Assembly: GCA_023259015.1 (NCBI GenBank)
Contig: JAHFRC010000014.1
Coordinates: 1-36,857 of the forward strand
Direction: 5' to 3'
Source: Nitrosomonadales bacterium
Lineage (GTDB): Bacteria > Pseudomonadota > Gammaproteobacteria > Burkholderiales > Gallionellaceae
Length of the DNA: 36,857 bases
Of the stretch, positions 8,628-17,199 are shown piece after piece. Within the stretch, counting starts at the first letter, position 1; each line of letters begins with the position of its first letter. A program made the position numbers and the translations under genes. The notes beneath the pieces are model-generated. The model did not search any database and was not told the DNA's origin. It worked only from the letters and a program-made list of their open reading frames with translations.

Positions 8628-10235
8628 TTACTTTGGATGAGCGAGCAATTTTTCCAGGCTATCCCAGCCATTCGTGCCAGAAATGGCGTTGTCGCTGTCT
8701 CCCTCGTTGACAAATTCCACCGTGCAGACAAGTTCATGCGGTAACAGCGGTTCCTGTGCTGCATGCAGCGCCTCCAGCACGCCGCTGTCGGCTTCCGAGG
8801 CATCGCGAGCATCTGCGCGCCGCTGTGTGACGCGCGCACGCAAAGTGATATTGCTTGCCTGCATCGAGGCGATGGCAAACGGAACCTTCAGCTCATGCGC
8901 GAGCTCGCGAAATTGTTTGCGCTCTTCCTGTTTGAGAAAGGCCGCATCCACAATCACTGGAAAGCCGGCCATGAGCAGCCCGCGCGCCAGTTCACGAAGG
9001 CGCGCATAGGTACGCCGGGTTGCATCGGCGCCATAGATGCCTCCGCCGATGGACGAGCGGCTGTCCGCCGATGGCGCAAGGCCGAACAAGCGTTTGCGTT
9101 CCACATCGGAGCGGATGCGGACCGCCTGCAACCGCTCCAGCGCAGCCTGCGCGAAGGTGCTCTTGCCGGAGCCAGGCAGGCCGTGGGTGATGATCAGCAC
9201 GGGCTGGCATTGGGTGAGATACGCCTCGCCTATGTCGAGATAGCTGCGGCAGGCTGCCAGCGCATCCGCCGTGCTGCGTTTTGACATTCCTTCCTGCGAG
9301 GCGCGGATGGCGCTGACCTTGGCACGCACCGCAGCGCGGTAGGCGACATAGAAGCGCAGCACGGACACGCCGCCGTAATCACCCGTGGCTTCCAGATAGG
9401 CATTCAAAAAACGGTAGGCGAATTCCGGCCGCTCGCGGTGCAACAGATCCATTACTGTAAAGGCAACTTCGTCCATCACGTCGATCCAGCGCAACGCGGG
9501 ATTGAACTCGATGCCATCAAAGGGAATGGGTTCATCGCCGATGAGCACGATGTTGCCGAGATGGAGATCGCCGTGGCACTCGCGTATGCGGCCTTGCGCG
9601 CGGCGCTCCGCAAAGCGCTTTTCACAGGCTGCATAGGTGATTTCGCTGGCGCGGCGCAATGCGGACAGCGCATCCAGGTCGGCCGGCTGTTTCAGCAACG
9701 GCTGCAACTGCTCAAAATTTTGCAGCGCCGATGCGCGTATGGCGGCGGCAGTGCCGAATGCCGAGCCGGCCTCCGCCGCAGGCAAGCCCTCGTGGAAACG
9801 CGCAAGCGTGGCAGCCAGGCTATCCAGATGCCGGGGTAAAATCCTGCCGCGCAGCAGCAGCCGGTCCATCTGGCTGGCAAAGGCAAAGCGCCGCATCCTG
9901 ACGGCATATTCAATGGCAGGCTGTGTTCCCAACTCAGGCGTTTCAATATCGCCGCCGATGGGGATGACATCGAGATAAATTTTCGGCGCCAGGCGGCGGT
10001 TGAGGCGAATCTCTTCGGCGCAGAAAAAACGGCGCGCCTCCAAGGTGGTAAAGTTGAGAAAGCCCATATCCAGCGCCTTCTTGATCTTGTATGCGTAGCG
10101 GCCGGCCAGCAACACCCATGAAATATGCGTTTCGATCAGCCGCACAGTCCTTGCCGGATGCGGATAGCAGCGGCCATCCAGCAAGGCAGCGACAAGCCTG
10201 CTTTGGGCTGAGTAATCGGTCGGGCAGTCACCCAT
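8628..10235 (-). CDS. Fused aminoglycoside phosphotransferase-like / AAA P-loop kinase protein
   Basis: A two-domain protein of about 535 residues. The N-terminal half is an APH-like kinase fold: HISWVLLAGRYAYKIKKALDMGFLNF resembles the nucleotide lysine region, and CHGDLHLGNIVLIGDEPIPFDGIEF holds the catalytic HGDxHxxN and metal-binding aspartate. The C-terminal half is an AAA_33/Zeta-like kinase with Walker A HGLPGSGKST. This pairing is a known conserved family (COG2187 + COG0645) without a settled substrate. The track ORF starts with a GTG at 10292. I prefer the ATG at 10235 (MGDCPTDYSAQSRL) because GGGAA lies 6-7 nt upstream and family similarity begins there. It is divergent from slt. 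Confidence 0.82.
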   Translation of the reverse strand: MGDCPTDYSAQSRLVAALLDGRCYPHPARTVRLIETHISWVLLAGRYAYKIKKALDMGFLNFTTLEARRFFCAEEIRLNRRLAPKIYLDVIPIGGDIETPELGTQPAIEYAVRMRRFAFASQMDRLLLRGRILPRHLDSLAATLARFHEGLPAAEAGSAFGTAAAIRASALQNFEQLQPLLKQPADLDALSALRRASEITYAACEKRFAERRAQGRIRECHGDLHLGNIVLIGDEPIPFDGIEFNPALRWIDVMDEVAFTVMDLLHRERPEFAYRFLNAYLEATGDYGGVSVLRFYVAYRAAVRAKVSAIRASQEGMSKRSTADALAACRSYLDIGEAYLTQCQPVLIITHGLPGSGKSTFAQAALERLQAVRIRSDVERKRLFGLAPSADSRSSIGGGIYGADATRRTYARLRELARGLLMAGFPVIVDAAFLKQEERKQFRELAHELKVPFAIASMQASNITLRARVTQRRADARDASEADSGVLEALHAAQEPLLPHELVCTVEFVNEGDSDNAISGTNGWDSLEKLLAHPK

Positions 10236-10538
10236 TTGGTATTCCCGCGTTAACGAATGCAAGTGAGCCATTTGAAAGCCGTGCATCAACACGGCTTATG
10301 ATGGACTTAATCCGGGGTGCATTCAAGCTCCTGCACCGACTACCCGGCCCAGCAGGAAGCATTTATATAGCGGAGAAAGCCGGATAACTGGCAGTTCCAT
10401 CAATGAGGAATTGGCAATGACGAATTTGAATTTTCAGGATTGCATTACCAAGGCTCCACCAAAGCCGCCCTTCAGAGCCGTGTGTGCCGCCATGGCGGTG
10501 TGCTATTCTTCTCCGCAGTTGATTCCGTGCGTTCTCCG
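10236..10538. other. Divergent spacer between the kinase-like gene and slt
   Basis: About 300 bp between divergently transcribed genes. It should hold promoters for both, but I find no convincing -35/-10 pair. A 12-bp palindrome CCGCCATGGCGG is visible about 50 bp before the slt start. In-frame codons upstream of the slt ATG show no signal-peptide character, so they are treated as noncoding. Confidence 0.4.
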
Positions 10539-12536
10539 ATGAAGTTTTTATTACTTGCCTTGCTGCTGCTCCCCCCTCATGCGATAGCGGGTAAAGCTGC
10601 AAAAAGCCTGCCGCAACATGGCGCAACCGCACTTTCTGGCGACGGCACACACGTTGCAGAGGATGCGGATTTTCTTGCCGCGCGCGATGCATTCCGCATT
10701 GGCGATGCCGCACGGCTTGACCGCATTGCCGTGCGCCTCAAAAATTCCCCGCTGGAACCCTATATCTCCTATTACCAGTTGCGCATGCGCCTGGAAACTG
10801 CGGATGCCGCCGCTGTTCAGGCATTTCTTGCGCGCCCAGACGAAACCCCGATGATTGACCGCATGCGCGCGGAATGGCTGAAGTTGCTCGGCAAAAAACA
10901 GCAGTGGGACGCCTTCATGGCGGAGTACCCGCACCTGCTGAACGAGGATGCTGAACTCGCATGCTATGCCCTGCAAGCGCGCCGCCATTCGCAGGGGAGC
11001 GAGGTATTGCAGGAGGTGCGCAAGCTGTGGTTGTCCGGCAGCAAGGAGCTTCCTGATAGCTGCAAACCGCTGTTCGATGCGGCGCTCGCCGACGGTGTCA
11101 TCGATGAAGCCGCCATATGGCAGCGCTTGCGCTTGGACTTGGAGGCGGGCAACGTATCGCTGGCCAAACAATTGGCCGCCAAACTTCCTGCGCATCGGGC
11201 AATTCCTGCGGCTGAGCTTTCCCAGGCTGCCGCCAATCCTGAGCATTACCTTGGCAGAATAAAACTGGAAAAAGCTTCCGAAGCACAGCGCATGGCGGCG
11301 CTGTTCGCCCTGCACCGCCTCGCCAAGCAGTTGCCGCAACTGGCTTATGCGCAGTGGGAAAAAATCGCCGCGCATTTCAATGCTGATGAGCAGCATTATT
11401 TTTACTCCTGGCTGGGCTACGAGGCTGCGCGCAAACAGGATGACCGTGCGCTGGAATGGTTCAGGGCGGCGGGAGATGCACCACTTACGGAGCAACAGTT
11501 GGCCTGGCGCATCCGGGCCGCGTTGCGCGCGCAGGATTGGCAGGAGGTGCTGGCGGGTATAAGCAGGATGCCGCCGCAACAGCAGGATGAAGGCGCATGG
11601 CGCTACTGGCGCGCGCGCGCGCTGAAGGCATTGGGGCAAACCCGCGAGGCAGAAGAATTATTTTTTGCGTTAAGCAGGGAATATAATTTCTACGGCCAGC
11701 TCGCAGCGGAAGAAATTGCCACAGCATCCGTGACAAATATAATGCCGCCAGCCTATAAGCCGGGCGATGAGGAATTGAACGTCATGCTGGCGCAACCTGC
11801 CATCCAGCGCGCGCTGGCGCTATACCGCATGGACCTGCGCACCGATGCGGCAAAGGAATGGGCGTGGGCCGTGCGGAATTTTGATGACAAACAACTGCTG
11901 GCGGCTGCGGAAATTGCGCGCCGCAATGAAATGTATGACCGTGCCATAAATACCGCCAACCGCACGGTGCAGTTGCACGATTTCAGCCTGCGCTATCTCG
12001 CGCCTTACCGGGAAGCCCTGCGCGGGCATATCCAGCAGCAAGGGCTGGAGGAAGCATGGGTGTACGGGTTGATGCGCCAGGAAAGCCGTTTTGTGACAGC
12101 GGCGAAATCGAACGTCGGCGCAAGCGGGCTGATGCAGATCATGCCCGCAACCGCGCGCTGGATAGCGCGTAAACTGGGCATGAAAGATTACCACCGCACG
12201 CTGGTTCGCCAAGTGGAAACCAATTTGACATTGGGGACGTATTACATGAAGACCGTGCTGTCATGGTTCGACAACAACCCGGTGCTGGCCTCCGCCGCCT
12301 ACAACGCCGGGCCTTCGCGCGCGCGCCAGTGGCGCGGCAACACACCGCTGGAAGGCGCGATCTATACCGAGACCATTCCCTTCGACGAAACACGCGATTA
12401 TGTCAAGAAAGTGATGAGCAACACCGTGTATTACGCCCAGCTCTTCGGCCAGCCGCCGCGTTCGCTCAAGCAGCGCCTGGGCATAATTGCGGCAAAAAAC
12501 GAAACCAACCAGCAGCCGATACCCGATGAAAAATAG
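10539..12536 (+). CDS. slt: Soluble lytic murein transglycosylase (Slt70-like)
   Basis: The track ORF begins at 10440, but the ATG at 10539 starts a proper signal peptide (MKFLLLALLLLPPHAIAG), giving 665 residues. Most of the protein is the alpha-superhelical U- and L-domains (many LxxxxxxxA repeats). The C-terminal lysozyme-like SLT domain carries the catalytic glutamate at about residue 515 (GLMRQESRF), then KSNVGASGLMQIMPATA and LASAAYNAGPSRARQWR. The enzyme cleaves the MurNAc-GlcNAc bond in periplasmic peptidoglycan, forming 1,6-anhydro-MurNAc. Its 3' end overlaps cca by 11 nt, so slt-cca are probably cotranscribed. Confidence 0.94.
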   Translation: MKFLLLALLLLPPHAIAGKAAKSLPQHGATALSGDGTHVAEDADFLAARDAFRIGDAARLDRIAVRLKNSPLEPYISYYQLRMRLETADAAAVQAFLARPDETPMIDRMRAEWLKLLGKKQQWDAFMAEYPHLLNEDAELACYALQARRHSQGSEVLQEVRKLWLSGSKELPDSCKPLFDAALADGVIDEAAIWQRLRLDLEAGNVSLAKQLAAKLPAHRAIPAAELSQAAANPEHYLGRIKLEKASEAQRMAALFALHRLAKQLPQLAYAQWEKIAAHFNADEQHYFYSWLGYEAARKQDDRALEWFRAAGDAPLTEQQLAWRIRAALRAQDWQEVLAGISRMPPQQQDEGAWRYWRARALKALGQTREAEELFFALSREYNFYGQLAAEEIATASVTNIMPPAYKPGDEELNVMLAQPAIQRALALYRMDLRTDAAKEWAWAVRNFDDKQLLAAAEIARRNEMYDRAINTANRTVQLHDFSLRYLAPYREALRGHIQQQGLEEAWVYGLMRQESRFVTAAKSNVGASGLMQIMPATARWIARKLGMKDYHRTLVRQVETNLTLGTYYMKTVLSWFDNNPVLASAAYNAGPSRARQWRGNTPLEGAIYTETIPFDETRDYVKKVMSNTVYYAQLFGQPPRSLKQRLGIIAAKNETNQQPIPDEK

Positions 12537-13752
12537 CGGCCTGAAAATTTACTGCGTGGGCGGCGCGGTGCGCGACCGGCTGCTCGGCCTGCCGGTGCAG
12601 GATCGCGACTGGGTGGTGGTCGGCAGCACACCGGAAGACATGGTTGCGCGCGGCTACCGGCCGGTGGGCAAGGATTTCCCGGTGTTTCTGCATCCCGAGA
12701 CGCACGAGGAATATGCGCTGGCGCGCACCGAACGCAAGACTGCGCCGGGCTACAAGGGCTTCTTCATCCATGCCGCGCCGGAAGTGACGCTGGAACAGGA
12801 TTTGCTGCGGCGCGACTTCACCCTCAACGCCATCGCCGAGGATGCAGGCGGCAAATTGATCGACCCATACGGCGGCGAGGCTGACCTGCGCGCGGGCATA
12901 CTGCGCCACGTCAGCCCTGCATTCAATGAGGACCCGGTGCGCATCCTGCGCGCGGCGCGTTTCGTGGCGCGTTTCGGTTTTTCCGTCGCGCCGGAAACCA
13001 TGGAATTGATGCGTTCGATAGTAAACAACGGCGAAGTGGATGCGCTGGTGCCGGAGCGCGTGTGGCAGGAACTGGCGCGCGGCCTGATGGAAAAAAAACC
13101 TTCGCATTTTTTCACCGTGCTGCGCGAATGCGGCGTGCTGGCGAGAATCCTGCCGGAAGTGGATGTGCTGTTCGGCGTGCCGCAGCCGGAAAAATATCAT
13201 CCGGAAATAGATTGCGGCATTCACACCATGCTGGTGCTGGACGATGCGGCGCTCCACAACCATACGCTGGAGGTGCGCTTCGCCGCGCTCGCGCACGACC
13301 TGGGCAAGGGCAATACGCCGAAGAACATCCTGCCGCACCACATCGGCCATGAGGCGCGCGGCGTGGAGTTGTTGCATGCCCTGTGCGGGCGCCTGCGCGT
13401 GCCCAATGAGTGCCGCGACCTCGGCCTGCTGGCGGCGCGCTATCACGGCGACGTGCATCGCGTCCGCGAGCTGCGCCCCGACACCATCGTGCGCCTGTTG
13501 CAAGGCTGCGACGCGTGGCGCAAGCCGGAGCGCTTTATGCAACTGTTGCAGGCATGCGCCTGCGACGCGCGTGGGCGCACCGGCCATGAGCACGATGCCT
13601 ACCCGCAGGCGGATTACCTGTTGTGCGCCCTGCAAGCGGCGCAAGCGGTGCGTGCCGGTGAAATTGCGCGGCAGTGCGAGGATAAAAACCTGATTGCCGA
13701 GCAAGTGCGGCTGGCGCGTGTGGCGGCGGTAGAACATGCCATCCAGGGCTGA
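12526..13752 (+). CDS. cca: Multifunctional CCA tRNA nucleotidyltransferase
   Basis: The start is placed at the ATG at 12526 (MKNSGLKIYCVGGAVRD) rather than at the track start 12487, giving 408 residues, normal for the bacterial multifunctional enzyme. The nucleotidyltransferase head has CVGGAVRDRLLGLPVQDRDWVVVG with the catalytic acidic pair, RRDFTLNAIA, and EDPVRILRAARFVARFGF. The C-terminal HD phosphohydrolase domain shows HTMLVLDDAA, FAALAHDLGKG and HHIGHEARG. It adds or repairs the 3' CCA of tRNAs; the HD domain provides 2',3'-cyclic phosphodiesterase and phosphatase activity. It overlaps both slt and the next gene (17 nt), indicating tight coupling. Confidence 0.95.
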   Translation: MKNSGLKIYCVGGAVRDRLLGLPVQDRDWVVVGSTPEDMVARGYRPVGKDFPVFLHPETHEEYALARTERKTAPGYKGFFIHAAPEVTLEQDLLRRDFTLNAIAEDAGGKLIDPYGGEADLRAGILRHVSPAFNEDPVRILRAARFVARFGFSVAPETMELMRSIVNNGEVDALVPERVWQELARGLMEKKPSHFFTVLRECGVLARILPEVDVLFGVPQPEKYHPEIDCGIHTMLVLDDAALHNHTLEVRFAALAHDLGKGNTPKNILPHHIGHEARGVELLHALCGRLRVPNECRDLGLLAARYHGDVHRVRELRPDTIVRLLQGCDAWRKPERFMQLLQACACDARGRTGHEHDAYPQADYLLCALQAAQAVRAGEIARQCEDKNLIAEQVRLARVAAVEHAIQG

Positions 13753-14353
13753 AAATCTGAATGCACTGCTGCGCGAAGTGCGCGCCTGCAAAGTGTGTGC
13801 GGCGCACCTGCCGTTCCCGCCCAAACCGGTTTTACGCGCCGCCGCTTCAGCGCGCATCCTGGTTGTCGGGCAAGCGCCGGGGCGGCGCGTGCATGAGACC
13901 GGCATTCCATGGAACGACCCGTCCGGTGACCGCTTGCGCGACTGGATGCAAGTGTCGCGCGATACTTTCTATGACGAAAAACACATTGCCATCATCCCCA
14001 CCGGTTTCTGCTATCCCGGCACAGGCAAAGGCGGCGACCTGCCGCCGCGCCCGGAATGCGCGCCGCTTTGGCACCCCCGCCTGCGCGCCGCCTTGCCGGA
14101 TATCCGCCTGACCCTGCTCATCGGCAGGTATGCGCAGGCCTATTACCTCGGCGGGCGCAGAGGCAGGACGCTGGCCGAAACCGTGCGCCATTACCGCGAT
14201 TACCTGCCGGAATTTTTGCCGTTGCCGCACCCAAGCCCGCGCAACCAGATGTGGCTCAAGCGCAACCCATGGTTTGAGGAGGAGGTGTTACCGCTGTTGC
14301 GCGAGTTGGTGCATAAGCAGTTAACACTGGAGAAGTTAAAAGTGCGGAGCTAG
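13736..14353 (+). CDS. Uracil-DNA glycosylase family protein
   Basis: A 205-residue member of the uracil-DNA glycosylase superfamily (COG1573-like). A cysteine pair near the N-terminus (CKVCAAH) precedes motif 1, VVGQAPGRRVHETGIPWNDPSGDRLRDWM. Motif 2 near the C-terminus is LPLPHPSPRNQMWLKRNPWF. It lacks the four-cysteine Fe-S pattern of type-4 enzymes. It is therefore a different branch from the gene at 20584. A base-excision repair role is likely, but substrate and activity are inferred. It overlaps cca by 17 nt and is last in the slt-cca group. Confidence 0.85.
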   Translation: MPSRAENLNALLREVRACKVCAAHLPFPPKPVLRAAASARILVVGQAPGRRVHETGIPWNDPSGDRLRDWMQVSRDTFYDEKHIAIIPTGFCYPGTGKGGDLPPRPECAPLWHPRLRAALPDIRLTLLIGRYAQAYYLGGRRGRTLAETVRHYRDYLPEFLPLPHPSPRNQMWLKRNPWFEEEVLPLLRELVHKQLTLEKLKVRS

Positions 14354-14354
14354 C

Positions 14355-14392
14355 CATGAAAAATTCATTTTCTTAGCCTGTCTTTTTCATGA
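14355..14392. terminator. Inverted repeat after the slt-cca-udg group
   Basis: CATGAAAAA and TTTTTCATG form a 9-bp A/T-rich dyad just past the stop at 14353. This is a weak candidate transcription end: the stem is A/T-rich and the loop about 19 nt. Confidence 0.25.
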
Positions 14393-14453
14393 GGGGCTGA
14401 TGGCGGAGCGGCTTGAGGCAAATATTAGGAGCGTTTTTATGAAATATACGCTA

Positions 14454-14471
14454 ACCCTTGTTATCAAGGGT
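14454..14471 (-). terminator. Short hairpin at the 3' end of the response regulator gene
   Basis: ACCCTTG, TTAT, CAAGGGT is a perfect 7-bp stem with a 4-nt loop overlapping the minus-strand stop codon at 14464. The tail on the minus strand (AGCGTATATTTC) is only weakly T-rich, so terminator function is uncertain. Confidence 0.35.
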
Positions 14472-14835
14472 GGCCGGGGTGCACCCATTCTTCCAAAACG
14501 TCATGCAGTTGCATGAACTGGAAAGATTTGTCGAGAAAGCAATCAACTCCGGCGCGCTTGCAGCGCTCGAGGTAAAATTTTTCGGAATAGTGGGTCAACA
14601 CCATGACCTTGATCCAGGCATGGCGCTTCTTGATGTTTTCCAGCACATCCATTCCCGATCCGGATTGCAGGAGGAGATCTAGGATCACGGCATCAGGCAA
14701 CAGTGCGTCGATTTGTTCGATCGCATCCTGCGCGTTCATGGAATGGCCAACCACCCTGATTTCCGGAATATCAGACAGCACAGATTGCAGGTTTTCATCC
14801 ACCGCTGCTGAATTATCCACGACAATTATGTCCAT
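14464..14835 (-). CDS. Stand-alone receiver-domain response regulator
   Basis: A 123-residue CheY-like protein made of a receiver domain only. The phospho-acceptor is D53 (AVILDLLLQSGSG). The acidic pocket includes D7, with N8 in place of the second acid (VVDNSAAV). The switch Thr is T81 (VLTHYS) and the conserved Lys is K103 (FLDKSF). There is no output domain, so it probably acts by protein contact or in a phosphorelay. I choose the ATG at 14835 (MDIIVVDNS) over the TTG counted by the track, since GGGAG lies at proper distance. Its upstream spacer carries the 113-bp element shared with the sRNA candidate at 17168, implying joint regulation (inference). No histidine kinase gene adjoins it. 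Confidence 0.88.
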   Translation of the reverse strand: MDIIVVDNSAAVDENLQSVLSDIPEIRVVGHSMNAQDAIEQIDALLPDAVILDLLLQSGSGMDVLENIKKRHAWIKVMVLTHYSEKFYLERCKRAGVDCFLDKSFQFMQLHDVLEEWVHPGHP

Positions 14836-14881
14836 CAATCCACTCCCTTTATTTCGACGCGCCAGGCTACAAGATACACTG

Positions 14882-14994
14882 TGTAATGATGCTTCATCAC
14901 TCGTGGATTGGGTATCGGCGTCTGTCTGATTTTAATGTAAGGAACAGGGAAATTTTGCCGTCAGTATTTGCCTGACAAGGAAAAAAGCGCGATG
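14882..14994 (-). promoter_or_regulatory. Regulatory element copy A upstream of the response regulator
   Basis: This 113-bp stretch aligns without gaps to 17276-17388 (about 83 of 113 bases identical by hand count). It contains two 15-bp sites 46 bp apart: TCGGCGTCTGTCTGA at 14915-14929 and TCAGTATTTGCCTGA at 14961-14975 (plus-strand reading). By alignment with copy B, the -10 position corresponds to CATCAT (14891-14886, minus strand), and transcription would begin near 14879, giving a leader of about 44 nt before the response regulator. Promoter function is inferred. Confidence 0.6.
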
Positions 14995-15075
14995 CGATGA
15001 ATGGCTTGCACGCAGTTGATATTCCTGTGATTCAGTGAGGCAAGCCGCCAGCCTTTTGACTCATTACGGATGGCA

Positions 15076-15091
15076 TGGCACACCTTTGGCA
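15076..15091 (+). promoter_or_regulatory. Sigma-54-like -24/-12 sequence, no obvious target
   Basis: TGGCACACCTTTGGCA has the GG-N10-GC spacing of sigma-54 promoters and departs from TGGCAC-N5-TTGC mainly at one base. It points towards the 3' end of mltA on the opposite strand, with no plus-strand gene downstream. It may be chance or may drive an antisense or small RNA. Confidence 0.2.
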
Positions 15092-15205
15092 TAACAAATG
15101 AGGTCGATGCTTAACGCGGCAAGAATGATGCAGGGCATTCATTTTTAAAATCCAGGGAGACAATACCCGGCCAGATACACCAGGCCGGATGCTGGACGCA
15201 CAGCT

Positions 15206-16372
15206 TCACATTTTCTGTTCCGGTTCTCCTTGTTTGGGAAACAGCACCCACATCCGCCCTTGCTGTTTCATCTTCCCCGCCTGCTCTGCGGCATGCGCGC
15301 CAAAACCCCAAAAGAAATCCGCGCGCACCGCGCCCCTGATTGCGCCGCCGGTATCCTGCGCCAGCATCAGGCGGTTGAGCGGGGTGTTATTGTTGGGATA
15401 GGTGGTGGAGAGGAATACCGGCGCGCCGAGCGGGACGGTGCGCGCATCCACCGCCAGGCTGTATTCGTCGGTGAGCGGCACTCCCAGCGCGCCCAGCGGC
15501 GCAGACAAACCATTCGGCAACTCGCGGAAAAAAACATAGCTTGGGTTTTGCGCGAGCAATGCGCCGAGTTTATCCGGATGCTGTTCCGCCCATGCCTTTA
15601 TGCCCTGCATGGAGGCTTCTTCCAGCTTGAGCTCGCCCATCTCGACCAGTTTTTTGCCGATTGAAACGTAGGGGTAGCCATTCTGGTCGGCGTAGCCGAC
15701 TTTCACCATGCCGCCATCCGGCAATTCGATGCGCCCGGAACCCTGGATTTGCAGGAAAAACAATTCGACTGCATTGTCCACCCAGAACAGCTCGCGCCCC
15801 TTGATTGATGCGGTTCCGGAATCAATTTCCGCGCGGCTGTAGTAGGGCACCACACGCTTGCCTTGCAGGCGTCCGCGCAAGCGCAGGTCCTTGAGTTGCG
15901 GGTAGGCTTCGCCCAGATCGATTGTAAGCAGGTCATCCGGCGCGGCGTAGAGCGGGTAGCGGAATTGCGCGGTTTTGGAACGGCTGCCCTTGAGCAACGG
16001 TTCGTAATAGCCGGTGATCATTCCCTGTTCGCTGCCGTCCGGGTTGAACACCTGATAGGGCGTAAACCATGTTTCATAAAATTCGTGCAATGCGGTGTTG
16101 TTGCCTGTGCCCAATTGTTCGGCGCGAGCACATACCTCGCTCCAGTTCGGTTTATTTTTCAGCGCGCGGCAGCTTTGCAAAAACGCGGGCCAGGCTGGCG
16201 TGAGATCAAGCGTCTGCCAATCCGGCAGCATCTCCCACTTGCTCACGGAAAAAAGCTTGGCAGGAGCGGTAACCGGCAACGCAACAACGGGCGGTTTGGG
16301 TGGCGCAACACAGGCGACAAGCAGCAGGCTCAGCCCGATGGCCAGCCAATTCTTTTTTGCTTCAAACATCAT
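15206..16372 (-). CDS. mltA: Membrane-bound lytic murein transglycosylase A
   Basis: A 388-residue lipoprotein of the MltA family. The N-terminus carries a lipobox (LSLLLVACVAPPKP), so the protein is anchored by the cysteine to the outer membrane. The core shows MITGYYEPLLKGSR, LFFLQIQGSGRIELPDG, VGYADQNGYPYVSIGKKL and the C-terminal 3D domain LMLAQDTGGAIRGAVRADFFWGFGAHAAEQAG with the catalytic aspartate. It cleaves peptidoglycan glycan strands to 1,6-anhydro products. The start overlaps the stop of the upstream methyltransferase gene (ATGATG/TGA), indicating a two-gene operon. A second ATG three bases inside is an equally possible start. Confidence 0.94.
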   Translation of the reverse strand: MMFEAKKNWLAIGLSLLLVACVAPPKPPVVALPVTAPAKLFSVSKWEMLPDWQTLDLTPAWPAFLQSCRALKNKPNWSEVCARAEQLGTGNNTALHEFYETWFTPYQVFNPDGSEQGMITGYYEPLLKGSRSKTAQFRYPLYAAPDDLLTIDLGEAYPQLKDLRLRGRLQGKRVVPYYSRAEIDSGTASIKGRELFWVDNAVELFFLQIQGSGRIELPDGGMVKVGYADQNGYPYVSIGKKLVEMGELKLEEASMQGIKAWAEQHPDKLGALLAQNPSYVFFRELPNGLSAPLGALGVPLTDEYSLAVDARTVPLGAPVFLSTTYPNNNTPLNRLMLAQDTGGAIRGAVRADFFWGFGAHAAEQAGKMKQQGRMWVLFPKQGEPEQKM

Positions 16373-16974
16373 GCTTTTTCCTTGTGCAATTCAATCAAGC
16401 GGAACCAGCCGCGCGCCAGCACAGGCTGATCCGATATTACATACATCCCCGGAACCGCTTCCAGCACATCTTCGAATACCACATCCAGGCGCGTCGCCAA
16501 CTGCCCGGACAGGGGACTCAGGCTGCGCCGCAGCCAGGCGCGCTCGCCACGGCGCAAAAATTTGTCGAACAGCAGTATGTGCCCACCCGGCTTGAGCACA
16601 CGCGCAGACTCCACCATGCAGCGCTGCGGTTGCGGCACTACCGCAACAATGAGGTGCAACACCACATAGTCGAAACTTGCATCCGCGAATGGCAATGCCA
16701 TGCTGTCGCCCTGCACCATCTGCATGTGCAGGTTGCCTGCCCTTGGCCGCGCCCGTGCCAGCATCGCACCGGTCAGGTCGAGTGCGGTGTAATCGTGGTG
16801 CGGCGGGAGGAAGGGAAAATCCAGCCCGGTGCCGGCGCCGCTGAGCAACACATGTTTGCGTTCATGCTGCACCAGTGAACTTAAGCTGCGCCGCCTGATA
16901 TTGGCTGCGATGCCGCGATCCAGAACAGCATCGTAGAATGGGGCGATGAACCGGTAACTGGTTTTTAGCGACAT
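16369..16974 (-). CDS. Class I SAM-dependent methyltransferase
   Basis: A 201-residue UbiE-like methyltransferase. The N-terminal SYRFIAPFYDAVLDRG is typical of UbiE/COQ5-like proteins. Motif I is VLLSGAGTGLDF (SAM binding), the acidic post-I residue lies in YTALDLTGAM, and SFDYVVLHLIVAVVP plus ARVLKPGGHILLFDKF are motifs II and III. The substrate cannot be read from the sequence; a lipid- or quinone-like small molecule is plausible. It overlaps mltA by 4 nt and is the first gene of that pair. Confidence 0.85.
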   Translation of the reverse strand: MSLKTSYRFIAPFYDAVLDRGIAANIRRRSLSSLVQHERKHVLLSGAGTGLDFPFLPPHHDYTALDLTGAMLARARPRAGNLHMQMVQGDSMALPFADASFDYVVLHLIVAVVPQPQRCMVESARVLKPGGHILLFDKFLRRGERAWLRRSLSPLSGQLATRLDVVFEDVLEAVPGMYVISDQPVLARGWFRLIELHKEKA

Positions 16975-17167
16975 GTAAATTGCGCAATGAGTGCGAAAAA
17001 AATGGCGCCGCTACTGGTGATGCTGACAGGAAATTCGCCGCCTTTATCCATGGCGGCATTTCACCTTATTTTACCGGCAATGACAAGCCTCCGACTGTTT
17101 GCTTTACCCTGAATCCCTCATTTGAACCACGAAGAACCGGTAGAACTGCAAAGCATAAGTCATGGGT

Positions 17168-17199
17168 AAAAAAAGCCCCTGACCCGGGAGGGCAGGGGC
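17168..17199 (-). terminator. Intrinsic terminator of the sRNA candidate
   Basis: Minus-strand GCCCCTG, an 11-nt loop, then CAGGGGC followed directly by TTTTTTT. The 7-bp stem is nearly all G-C. The orientation is minus only: the plus strand has AAAAGT after the stem. Confidence 0.85.

Larger units (their letters stand above)
14836..15205. other. 367-bp spacer between response regulator and mltA
   Basis: The spacer holds the first copy of the shared regulatory element (14882-14994), a sigma-54-like sequence on the plus strand (15076-15091) and a CCGGCC/GGCCGG dyad (15167-15188) near the mltA stop. I see no credible coding sequence in it. Confidence 0.6.

Noticed and set aside
12466-13905. 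479-residue minus-strand ORF
   Set aside because: It lies antisense to cca, which has full catalytic motifs; the translation is rich in His, Arg and Gln with no domain.
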